Shown here piece after piece: positions 1 to 5,746 of a stretch of 11,834 nt of DNA (positions within the stretch are counted from its first letter, which is position 1; the number at the start of each line of letters is the position of its first letter). The DNA comes from Methanobacteriota archaeon (lineage in GTDB: Archaea > Methanobacteriota > Methanobacteria > Methanobacteriales > Methanobacteriaceae), in contig JAEYSH010000148.1 of assembly GCA_023434825.1 (NCBI GenBank), forward strand, positions 1 to 11,834, written 5' to 3'. The translations under genes and the position numbers were made by a program. The notes under the pieces are model-generated. The model saw only the letters and a list, made by a program, of their open reading frames with translations. It did not search any database and was not told the DNA's origin.

Positions 1-455
1 ATATCTCCCAGTATTATTATACGTCCTCCCATCATGAAAAGGCCGCTCATAAATCCTGAGTTTCCTCCAACTATGATGGTACCATTTTTCATTATTTCTC
101 CAGTTCTAGAACCAACATTCTTTCGAACTACAACGGTACCGCCGTATATACCCTGGCCAACACCATCTCCTGCTGCTCCATCTACTATAAATTCGCCATC
201 AGTCATATTATCTGCGGGGAACCATCCGGCATTTCCGTTGACATGTATTTTAGCCCCATCTATCATTGTCCCTGCAAAGTAACCTGCAGAACCATCTATT
301 ATGATTTCCGCGTCATCAGTAAGACCAGCAATCATGTAATGCATTGCATTTGGATTTTTAATGATAATCCGATCATATTCTTTGGCCGCATCTTTTACAG
401 CCCTATTTAAATCCCGTGGCACCATTGAATTTGCATCAATTTCTATTTCCCTCAT
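1..455 (-). CDS. Glutamate synthase GXGXG subunit (N-terminal part, runs off left edge)
   Basis: The 151 visible codons encode the start of a GXGXG beta-helix domain. Gly-rich turns recur about every 20 residues (IDGSAGYFAG at 53-62, VNGNAGW at 72-78, VDGAAGDGVGQGIYGG at 91-106, VGGNSGFMSG at 129-138). In bacterial glutamate synthase this fold is the C-terminal domain of the large subunit; in many archaea it is a separate protein. The same fold occurs in subunit C of formylmethanofuran dehydrogenase (FwdC), but the glutaminase gene 12 bases upstream favours glutamate synthase. The ATG at 455-453 follows a good AAGGTGA site at 466-460 that overlaps the upstream stop codon, so translation is probably coupled. 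The C-terminus, and presumably the FMN/Fe-S synthase subunit, lie beyond the left edge. Confidence 0.88.
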   Translation of the reverse strand, partial: MREIEIDANSMVPRDLNRAVKDAAKEYDRIIIKNPNAMHYMIAGLTDDAEIIIDGSAGYFAGTMIDGAKIHVNGNAGWFPADNMTDGEFIVDGAAGDGVGQGIYGGTVVVRKNVGSRTGEIMKNGTIIVGGNSGFMSGLFMMGGRIIILGD

Positions 456-467
456 GAAATCACCTTA

Positions 468-1385
468 TTAAATTGTATATGCCCTTGTTTCTCCAGGGGA
501 TATCTGATCAATTTCGTCTGTCTCCATTACAGCACGAAGAGAAACTTCCTCAGAAGCAATAGCAAATACTTCATCGTTTTCGGCCATTACGCCAGGTCTA
601 AGTCCTAACTGGTCTTTTGCTATTCCTACACCATTTGGTGTTCCTACAATATATGAAAATGGTCCATCCATATCTATAACTGATTGTTCCAGGGCTTCTT
701 CCAGTTTGTACCCTTCATGTAATTTATCAGCAATATAATGCACAATACATTCTGTATCGTTGTTTGTTTCAAAAATATGTCCCTTTCTCTCTAGCGGGTC
801 CCTTATTTTCCAGTAATTTGTAATCTGCCCGTTGTGAACAACAGTGATATCTGGTGTAATATAACTCTGGAATGGGTGTGCATGATAACGATCAACTATA
901 CTTTCAGTTGAAAATCGAGTATGACCAATTGCATGGGTTCCCATTTTTGAATAAGTATCATATCTATCTGCAATTTCGATTACAGAGCCTACATCTTTGA
1001 TCATTTCAAAGGAATGGCTTCCATTTAGCACTATTACGTCTTCTATTTTATCAATATCCATAATAAGAGGCTTAAGCTCATCAAATGTATTCAGTGCAAT
1101 TTTACATCTGTAAATATTATAATTTTCCACTGATGGAATTATTTCCTCTTTTTCAATTGGTGTAACTGCATTTACAGCTTCTTTTACCTGTTCAAGAAGG
1201 CCTGATCTTTCTTTTACTTCTATGTTTAATAGATATTCATGATCTTTTAAACCAAGTCCTCCGTATATGGAAAAACCTGCAGAATCTGGTCCCCTGTGTT
1301 GTAGGGCATCAAGCATCCTTGTCATGATTTCCCCTACAGGATGTAGTTTCTTGTCTTTAAATACAACTCCTGCTATTCCGCACAA
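468..1385 (-). CDS. Glutamate synthase glutaminase subunit (class II glutamine amidotransferase)
   Basis: This 305-residue Ntn-type glutaminase releases ammonia from glutamine for glutamate synthase. It begins M-C-G-I-A-G, so Cys2 becomes the N-terminal nucleophile. Other class II motifs are HRGPDSAG (30-37), GHTRFST (154-160), the oxyanion-hole pair N185-G186 in VVHNGQ, and TNNDTE (207-212). Residues about 45-150 form an insertion relative to a minimal class II domain; I believe this is usual in archaeal stand-alone forms. The start codon is TTG (1385-1383). It is supported by a strong GGAGGT site (1397-1392) and by the need for Met-Cys. The first 13 bases overlap the end of pdxT. Old annotations call such proteins PurF-like, but no phosphoribosyltransferase domain is present. 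Confidence 0.9.
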   Translation of the reverse strand: MCGIAGVVFKDKKLHPVGEIMTRMLDALQHRGPDSAGFSIYGGLGLKDHEYLLNIEVKERSGLLEQVKEAVNAVTPIEKEEIIPSVENYNIYRCKIALNTFDELKPLIMDIDKIEDVIVLNGSHSFEMIKDVGSVIEIADRYDTYSKMGTHAIGHTRFSTESIVDRYHAHPFQSYITPDITVVHNGQITNYWKIRDPLERKGHIFETNNDTECIVHYIADKLHEGYKLEEALEQSVIDMDGPFSYIVGTPNGVGIAKDQLGLRPGVMAENDEVFAIASEEVSLRAVMETDEIDQISPGETRAYTI

Positions 1386-1951
1386 TTTAATACCTCCTTT
1401 ATGAAGTACTGGTGGATTTTTGTATCGCCTGTAAGCTCTGGATGAAACGCTGTGGCAATGTACTTTCCACTTTTTACTGCAATAATTTTATCTTGATATT
1501 TCGAGAGTATATCAACGTTATTTCCGACTTTTTCTATATATGGCGCTCTTATGAAAACGCCTTCATATTTTCCGCCTAATATATCTATTTTATCTTCAAA
1601 GGATGCCTTTTGCCGTCCAAAGGCATTTCTTTTAACTTCCATGTCAATTAGGCCAAGTAAGGGTTGGTTATAATCGGTTTTTTTGGCAAGAAGCACCATT
1701 CCAGCACATGTTCCCATCACAGGAATATTTTGATTAATTATAACATTTTTTATTCCGGTTTTTTCCATTAATTCGCCTATTACTGTGCTTTCTCCACCTG
1801 AAATAATTATTCCATCACATTTTGAGACATCTTCTGCAGTTTTTACTTTTAAAACTTCTGCTTCAACACCAATCTCTTTTAATGCTTGTTTAGTCATATC
1901 AAAATGTTCAGAAACATCTCCCTGTAAGTTTAATATTCCAATTGTAACCAT
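1373..1951 (-). CDS. pdxT: Pyridoxal 5'-phosphate synthase glutaminase subunit PdxT
   Basis: This 192-residue class I (triad) glutaminase normally partners PdxS, feeding it ammonia for pyridoxal 5'-phosphate. Recognisable motifs are GILNLQGDVSEH (5-16), SGGEST (51-56), the nucleophile elbow GTCAG with Cys82, NAFGRQ (109-114), FIRAP (133-137), and the His170-Glu172 part of the triad in FHPEL. Length is normal for the family. The ATG at 1951-1949 follows GAGG at 1963-1960. pdxS is not in the window. Instead pdxT leads the glutamate synthase operon and overlaps the next gene by 13 bases, so the following ribosome binding site lies inside pdxT. The alternative HisH glutaminase is disfavoured by the LQGDVSEH and FGRQ signatures, which are typical of PdxT. 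Confidence 0.93.
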   Translation of the reverse strand: MVTIGILNLQGDVSEHFDMTKQALKEIGVEAEVLKVKTAEDVSKCDGIIISGGESTVIGELMEKTGIKNVIINQNIPVMGTCAGMVLLAKKTDYNQPLLGLIDMEVKRNAFGRQKASFEDKIDILGGKYEGVFIRAPYIEKVGNNVDILSKYQDKIIAVKSGKYIATAFHPELTGDTKIHQYFIKEVLNCAE

Positions 1952-2014
1952 ATTTGTATCCTCGGGTTATTCACTTTTCATTGATTGTCTAGGGTGATAT
2001 TACTTGAAAATAAT

Positions 2015-2025
2015 AATATATAAAG
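2015..2025 (-). promoter_or_regulatory. TATA box of the pdxT-glutamate synthase operon
   Basis: On the minus strand the sequence reads CTTTATATATT, close to the archaeal TATA consensus. With the usual spacing of about 25 bases, transcription would start near 1993-1997, giving a leader of roughly 45 bases before the pdxT ATG at 1951. The purine-rich element expected just upstream overlaps the NrpR-like box at 2030-2045. Confidence 0.6.
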
Positions 2026-2029
2026 TTAC

Positions 2030-2045
2030 CGGAAATTCGTTTCCG
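2030..2045. promoter_or_regulatory. NrpR-type operator candidate (GGAA-N6-TTCC)
   Basis: The sequence CGGAAATTCGTTTCCG is a perfect 6-base dyad around a 4-base centre, and it contains GGAA-N6-TTCC exactly (2031-2044). NrpR, the euryarchaeal nitrogen repressor, binds GGAA-N6-TTCC boxes at the nif and glnA promoters of Methanococcus maripaludis. Here the box lies five bases upstream of the operon TATA box, where a bound repressor would block TFB. The genes controlled use glutamine and make glutamate, which fits. Binding is inferred from the match and not shown. Confidence 0.65.
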
Positions 2046-2113
2046 AAAATGAATATATTTTGAAAAATAAATTCCATTTCAGTTTTTTTTTATACAATGT
2101 TCAAAATTTTCTT

Positions 2114-2132
2114 AGTAATATATGCTATTACT
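2114..2132. promoter_or_regulatory. Dyad next to the promoter of the small membrane protein gene
   Basis: AGTAATA (2114-2120) and TATTACT (2126-2132) are perfect 7-base inverted arms around a 5-base centre. The dyad ends six bases before the plus-strand TATA box, a usual place for an archaeal regulator. I know of no regulator with this site. AT-rich DNA gives chance dyads, so the position is the main support. Confidence 0.4.
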
Positions 2133-2137
2133 GAACA

Positions 2138-2148
2138 CTTATATAAAC
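2138..2148 (+). promoter_or_regulatory. TATA box of the small membrane protein gene
   Basis: CTTATATAAAC is a good archaeal TATA match. Transcription would start near 2168-2172, leaving a leader of about 105 bases. Weaker TATA-like stretches at 2179-2186 and 2201-2208 would give shorter leaders and cannot be excluded. Confidence 0.5.
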
Positions 2149-2274
2149 TTTTCACTTTTTAAGATCTAAAAAATAGCGTTATATTTACATTTCCAATAAA
2201 TTAATATACCATAAATCGAAATTCAATTAATAATATCACTAAATTAAGGTGCTAATATTTTATGGAGTGAAATA

Positions 2275-2544
2275 ATGAATAAATTAACAATTCTTCTAAT
2301 TATTATCGCAATTGTAGGATCGGGGGTTATTGGGTTTGTTCTGGGGGCCCAAAATTCTCAAATGATTCCTACAGTTAATGTGGGGAATAACACGACTAAT
2401 GAAAGTGATTATTCTTCATACGATACCCCTAAAACCACAAAAAACACTACTAAAAAAACCAATACAACAACAGTAAAAAAGAATACAACAACACCAGTTA
2501 TACCAGTAAAACCAGTAACCAATACCAGCGGTAACAGTACATAA
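2275..2544 (+). CDS. Small membrane-anchored protein with Thr/Asn-rich outer tail
   Basis: I do not recognise a family for this 89-residue protein. Residues 5-25 form one hydrophobic segment after a short basic N-terminus, so it is either an uncleaved anchor or a signal peptide with a possible cleavage near A25. Residues 26-89 are low complexity, rich in Thr, Asn, Lys and Pro. They hold eight N-X-S/T sequons (N38, N39, N42, N57, N63, N70, N83, N87), so the tail is probably outside and may be N-glycosylated. The ATG follows GGAGTG at 2264-2269. The coding DNA contains short direct repeats: AATACAACAACA at 2461 and 2482, and a 9-base unit three times at 2493-2519 encoding PVI-PVK-PVT. The promoter, ribosome binding site and terminator all support a real gene, though its function is unknown. 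Confidence 0.8.
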   Translation: MNKLTILLIIIAIVGSGVIGFVLGAQNSQMIPTVNVGNNTTNESDYSSYDTPKTTKNTTKKTNTTTVKKNTTTPVIPVKPVTNTSGNST

Positions 2545-2590
2545 CTGTTCAGCTGCTTATTTTTTTATTTTTTTAATTTTAAATTTTTTT
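2533..2590 (+). terminator. Hairpin plus T-tracts after the small membrane protein gene
   Basis: AACAGT (2533-2538) and ACTGTT (2544-2549) can form a 6-base stem with a 5-base loop that includes the stop codon. T-tracts follow at 2560-2566, 2568-2574 and 2584-2590. Archaeal RNA polymerase terminates on T-tracts, with a hairpin optional. The last tract overlaps the stop codon of the convergent dehydrogenase gene. Confidence 0.65.
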
Positions 2591-3551
2591 AATCTATATT
2601 TTGCATTATTTTATTAGTTTCCTCTTTTACAACTTCTGCTGCTTTTATAAAACTTTTTCTTTCATCTTCACTCATTTTAATAGGTAATATACCTTTAATT
2701 CCTTCTATGCCTAATTTAACTGGGACACCAAGGCAAACATCTTCAATATTTTCTATTTCTCCTTCTAAATAGGCACTGACAGTGAGAATTTTATTTTCAT
2801 CATTTAATAATGTAGTAACAATGTTAGAAATTGCAAATGCAGGTCCGTATTCTGTTGCTCCTTTCTTACCAATTATATTGCTCCCAGCATTTTTTACGCT
2901 TTCTATTGTTTTTTTAATGTCAAATGGTTTATAACCGGTGAAATAATCCCAAGCAGAATAATATTCAAGTGGAATACCTCCAATAGACGTGGAGCTTATT
3001 AATGGAACCATTTGCGGCCCGTGCTGCCCTATTATCCGGGTATGTATTTCACTAACATGAACATGAAAATGCTTTGCCATATAATTTTTAAACCTGAGGG
3101 AATCAAGGTGGTTTCCCAGCCCAAAAACCTTTTCTTTCTTAAAACCTGAAGTTTTTAAAGCAACATATGTCATTACATCCACGGGATTAGTAATTACAAG
3201 TATTATAGAATCTGGAGCTATTTCTGCAATTTTCTTTGAATATTCAGCTATTATTTTTGCATTTTTTGTTCCTAAATCTTCTCTTTCCATTCCAGGCCCT
3301 CTTGAAGCCCCGGCAGTTAAAACAACAACACTGGATCCTTCAATATCTTCAAGATTACATGAAGTTTTAATGGAAACATAAACTCCTTTTGCAGCTAGTG
3401 CATCGTAAATATCCAGAGATTCACCCTGAATTTTACATAAACTTTCTTCCCGGGAGATGAGAACAAGCTTATTCACGGAATTTTCTTCAGCCAGGCAGAA
3501 AGCTGCTGCCCTACCCACTCTTCCTGTTGCTCCAATTATGCTTACTTTCAT
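2589..3551 (-). CDS. mdh: Malate dehydrogenase of the L-lactate/malate dehydrogenase family
   Basis: This cytosolic oxidoreductase interconverts oxaloacetate and malate, the first reduction of the reductive partial citrate cycle. The 320-residue protein opens with a Rossmann motif, IIGATGRVG (5-13). It has the substrate-loop arginines in SRGPGMER (R84, R90), NPVDV (N122), the Asp150/Arg153 region LDSLRF, and catalytic His177 in IIGQHGPQ. The second strand ends in Ser33-Arg34 instead of an acidic residue, suggesting NADP(H) use, as I recall for the Methanocaldococcus homologue MJ0490. An upstream TTG at 3563-3561 would add four residues. I chose the ATG at 3551-3549 because GAGGT (3561-3557) lies five bases before it and the Rossmann strand then starts properly. 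Lactate as substrate cannot be excluded. Confidence 0.85.
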   Translation of the reverse strand: MKVSIIGATGRVGRAAAFCLAEENSVNKLVLISREESLCKIQGESLDIYDALAAKGVYVSIKTSCNLEDIEGSSVVVLTAGASRGPGMEREDLGTKNAKIIAEYSKKIAEIAPDSIILVITNPVDVMTYVALKTSGFKKEKVFGLGNHLDSLRFKNYMAKHFHVHVSEIHTRIIGQHGPQMVPLISSTSIGGIPLEYYSAWDYFTGYKPFDIKKTIESVKNAGSNIIGKKGATEYGPAFAISNIVTTLLNDENKILTVSAYLEGEIENIEDVCLGVPVKLGIEGIKGILPIKMSEDERKSFIKAAEVVKEETNKIMQNID

Positions 3552-3599
3552 AAAATACCTCAAATAAATAGAATAATATGGAATAAATGAAATCTAAAA

Positions 3600-3609
3600 T
3601 ACTATAAGT
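3600..3609 (-). promoter_or_regulatory. Possible mdh promoter
   Basis: ACTTATAGTA on the minus strand is a moderate TATA match about 50 bases before the mdh ATG, giving a leader of roughly 25 bases. Short arms AATACT (3598-3603) and AGTATT (3619-3624) flank it. The rest of the spacer 3552-3741 is AT-rich and shows nothing else I can name. Confidence 0.3.
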
Positions 3610-3704
3610 AGTTTATGCAGTATTAGTTATTAAAATTAATTATTATTATGAAAATAAAAAATAATTTTTTTATCTAATTACCCAGTTAAAATGAATTAAA
3701 AGTT

Positions 3705-3731
3705 AAAAAAAATGATTTATATACTAAAAAA
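3705..3731 (-). terminator. T-tract terminator after the HEAT-repeat gene
   Basis: On the minus strand a T6 tract (3731-3726) and a T8 tract (3712-3705) begin about 10 bases after the stop codon of the HEAT-repeat gene. This is typical archaeal termination and suggests mdh has its own promoter. Confidence 0.5.
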
Positions 3732-3741
3732 TTAGATTTAA

Positions 3742-4302
3742 TCATCCAATTTTTTTAAGCGATGCTGCAGCAACCTGTTTAACAAAACCACTTTTATCTT
3801 CAAGAGCTTTCTCCAAGGGTTCACGAGCTCTACTGTCTCCTAACTCTCCAAGTGAATATGCCGCTCCACTTCTTACAAATCCACTATCATCATCAAGTAA
3901 CTTCACGAGTGGCTCATATGCATCTTTATTTTTAATTTTTCCAAGTGCCCATGCAGCTCCACCCCTAACACGCCAGTTATCATTATTTAAAGATTCTATA
4001 AGTGAATTAACTGATGGATCTCCAATCTGGGCCAGTGCACCTGAAGCCGCTCTTCTTACCCATTTATTACCATCATCCATGGCATTTATAAGCGGTTCAA
4101 TGGCTCTTTCATCACCAATTAGACCTAAAACTAAAGCTGATCCTCTTCTGATATTTTTATTGGGGTCTTCGAGAGCATCAATTAAATCTTCTACTGCAGG
4201 TTCTCCAATTTCTTCTAAAAGATCCATATTCTGACGTCTTACAAATTCATCATCATCTTTTAAATTCTGAATTAATCTTTTAATGTTCTCTTCTCTTTCC
4301 AT
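3742..4302 (-). CDS. HEAT-repeat protein (PBS-lyase-like repeat type)
   Basis: The 186 residues are almost wholly six HEAT-like repeats of about 31 residues. Each follows the pattern EPLIxALxDxxxxVRxxAAxALGxIGD; repeats start near residues 8, 38, 69, 99, 130 and 161. Databases often call these repeats PBS lyase HEAT-like because they occur in phycobilin lyases, but nothing here suggests phycobilins. Such solenoids are protein-binding scaffolds, and no enzymatic residues are visible. A HEAT-like protein, MTH187, is known from Methanothermobacter and, as I recall, also lies beside a malate dehydrogenase gene. The ATG at 4302-4300 follows AAGGGGG at 4319-4313 with a 10-base gap, a somewhat weak site. 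A regulatory or assembly role for the neighbouring dehydrogenase is only a guess. Confidence 0.85.
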   Translation of the reverse strand: MEREENIKRLIQNLKDDDEFVRRQNMDLLEEIGEPAVEDLIDALEDPNKNIRRGSALVLGLIGDERAIEPLINAMDDGNKWVRRAASGALAQIGDPSVNSLIESLNNDNWRVRGGAAWALGKIKNKDAYEPLVKLLDDDSGFVRSGAAYSLGELGDSRAREPLEKALEDKSGFVKQVAAASLKKIG

Positions 4303-4402
4303 TCGTATAAAGCCCCCTTAAAATTTAAATTCATTCTGATTAGTTACTTTTTACCCTTATCTTTTAATATTTAAATCAAATTACTGCTTTTTAATTATAA
4401 TT

Positions 4403-4414
4403 TGTATATAATAT
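4403..4414 (-). promoter_or_regulatory. Probable TATA box of the HEAT-repeat gene
   Basis: The minus strand reads ATTATATACAAA here, about 100 bases before the start codon, so the leader would be near 75 bases. The rest of the spacer 4303-4581 is AT-rich with no ORF, strong dyad or RNA-like structure that I can see. Confidence 0.35.
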
Positions 4415-4581
4415 TATGTCTTTAAACTACATAAATTTAATGCAAACTCAAATAAAAAAAAGATCATTTGATTAAATTTCTTAGCTTATAAATCGTTTAG
4501 ATGTTGATTTATAAAGATTAACTTAAGAAATAATTAATTTAGGATATAAAAATTAAAAGTTGTTTTTTTGTTAATTAATTG

Positions 4582-5574
4582 TTATGCCAAAATATTTTCT
4601 TGTATATCTAAACATTCATCTTCATTGTAAAGAGTATTTATAATATCAAGAGCTATTTTTTCTCCATCTTTATATTTAACTTCTTTAAATATGATGAGTG
4701 ATTTCCTAAATAGGTCATATATCTTTTTTTCTTTACCTAATAAGTAATATACAACTCCTAAAAGAAGAAGTGAGAAAGCTTCACCTTTTTTATCTCTTCC
4801 TTCATGAGATAAATCAAATGCAGTTTTTAAGTTTTGCAATGCGCTAAATGGTTTATTTTCTTTCATAAGGTAATTGCTGAGGACTTGAAGCAGAGCTACT
4901 TCTATTTCCTTATTTTCTTCTTTATGGGCATCATAAATTAGTTTTTGATAGTATCCGGATTCATATTCGGCATTAGTAGGTTCTTTAATGTTATATTTTT
5001 TCTTTATAATTTTCATAATTGCATCGATATTTGATGAAATCTTTTCATAGCTTAAATAACAATCATTTGGGGCGCTATCATATGTTTCTATTAAATTTTC
5101 TTCTTCATCTATTAATTCTTCGTCAGAAATATCTGAAAGTTCTTCTTCTATTTCTTTATTCAGTTTCTCTTCTTCTGCAAGTTCTATAGCTTCTTTAATG
5201 TCTTCAACTTCTCTAATTTTTTCTAAATAATCATCTTTCAATGGAGATTTAGTAAGTGTATAAATATGAAAAACGCTTTGATATCTTTCAAGCGCTTTGT
5301 TCATTTCACGCATGCTTAAATAAACGTCTCCTATTAGATCAAGTACAAAAGCTTCAGCTTCTACTTCATTGAGAGATTCGTAGATTTTTGCAGCCTTTTT
5401 GAGGTTAAAGAGTGATTCATCATATTTTTCATCTTCATAATAAATTAAGCCTATATCAATTAGAGCATCAGCTTCATTTTCCTGAAATTCATGTAGTTTT
5501 TTGGTGTAATGTTCAAGTGATCCTTTTTGTTTTAAGCGATCAATTACTCCAATTGAACTGAAAATATCCCACAT
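4582..5574 (-). CDS. Tetratricopeptide-repeat (TPR) protein of unknown role
   Basis: This is a 330-residue soluble helical protein. Two TPR-like helix pairs lie at about 35-68 and 75-108, and two more at about 226-259 and 266-299, with typical spacing and small residues (for example LGVVYYLLGKEKKIYDLFRKSL). Between them, residues 120-165 form a strongly acidic, probably coiled or disordered linker. There is no signal peptide, membrane segment or catalytic motif. TPR pairs bind partner proteins, and the two-block layout suggests a bridging adaptor, which is inference. The ATG at 5574-5572 has only a weak GGTG site at 5586-5583. It diverges from the aksF-like gene and lies upstream of, but 279 bases from, the HEAT-repeat gene, so joint transcription is uncertain. 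Confidence 0.75.
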   Translation of the reverse strand: MWDIFSSIGVIDRLKQKGSLEHYTKKLHEFQENEADALIDIGLIYYEDEKYDESLFNLKKAAKIYESLNEVEAEAFVLDLIGDVYLSMREMNKALERYQSVFHIYTLTKSPLKDDYLEKIREVEDIKEAIELAEEEKLNKEIEEELSDISDEELIDEEENLIETYDSAPNDCYLSYEKISSNIDAIMKIIKKKYNIKEPTNAEYESGYYQKLIYDAHKEENKEIEVALLQVLSNYLMKENKPFSALQNLKTAFDLSHEGRDKKGEAFSLLLLGVVYYLLGKEKKIYDLFRKSLIIFKEVKYKDGEKIALDIINTLYNEDECLDIQENILA

Positions 5575-5585
5575 ATTGAAACACC

Positions 5586-5623
5586 ACTAGATAGTAAATG
5601 ATTTTGATAAGAATATATCTAGT
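5586..5623. promoter_or_regulatory. Inverted repeat over the TPR gene promoter
   Basis: ACTAGATA (5586-5593) and TATCTAGT (5616-5623) are perfect 8-base inverted arms 22 bases apart. The outer arm merges with a minus-strand TATA-like stretch (AGATATATTC, 5620-5611), and the inner arm falls near the predicted start of transcription. The layout suits an operator or a 5' hairpin, but no known regulator can be named. Confidence 0.35.
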
Positions 5624-5689
5624 CTTTGAATAAATAAAGGTAGTACTCAATCAACATAATTAATTTTATTAATAATGATTTAAAAATCA

Positions 5690-5698
5690 AAGATATAA
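5690..5698 (+). promoter_or_regulatory. Possible promoter of the aksF/leuB-like gene
   Basis: AAGATATAA is a moderate TATA match 49 bases before the ATG, giving a leader of about 25-30 bases. The flanking DNA is very AT-rich, so the exact element is uncertain. Confidence 0.3.
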
Positions 5699-5746
5699 CA
5701 ATTTAAACTTAAAAAATAAAGCTTTAAAATAATTTTTAGTGATAAA

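Noticed and set aside
34..282. Open frame on the plus strand opposite the GXGXG gene
   Set aside because: It lies entirely antisense to a recognisable GXGXG domain, has a proline-rich shadow composition, and has no ribosome binding site.
1785..1997. Open frame on the plus strand opposite the pdxT start
   Set aside because: It is antisense to conserved pdxT motifs, and its end runs into the pdxT promoter.
2493..2519. 9-base repeat unit as a CRISPR-like or mobile element repeat
   Set aside because: It is a coding microrepeat in the Pro/Val part of the small protein tail, without spacers or flanking elements.
3552..4581. Further NrpR-like boxes near mdh and the HEAT gene
   Set aside because: GGAAT occurs at 3580-3584, but no TTCC lies at the required 6-base distance. 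I found no second match upstream of mdh, aksF, fbp or the fumarase gene.
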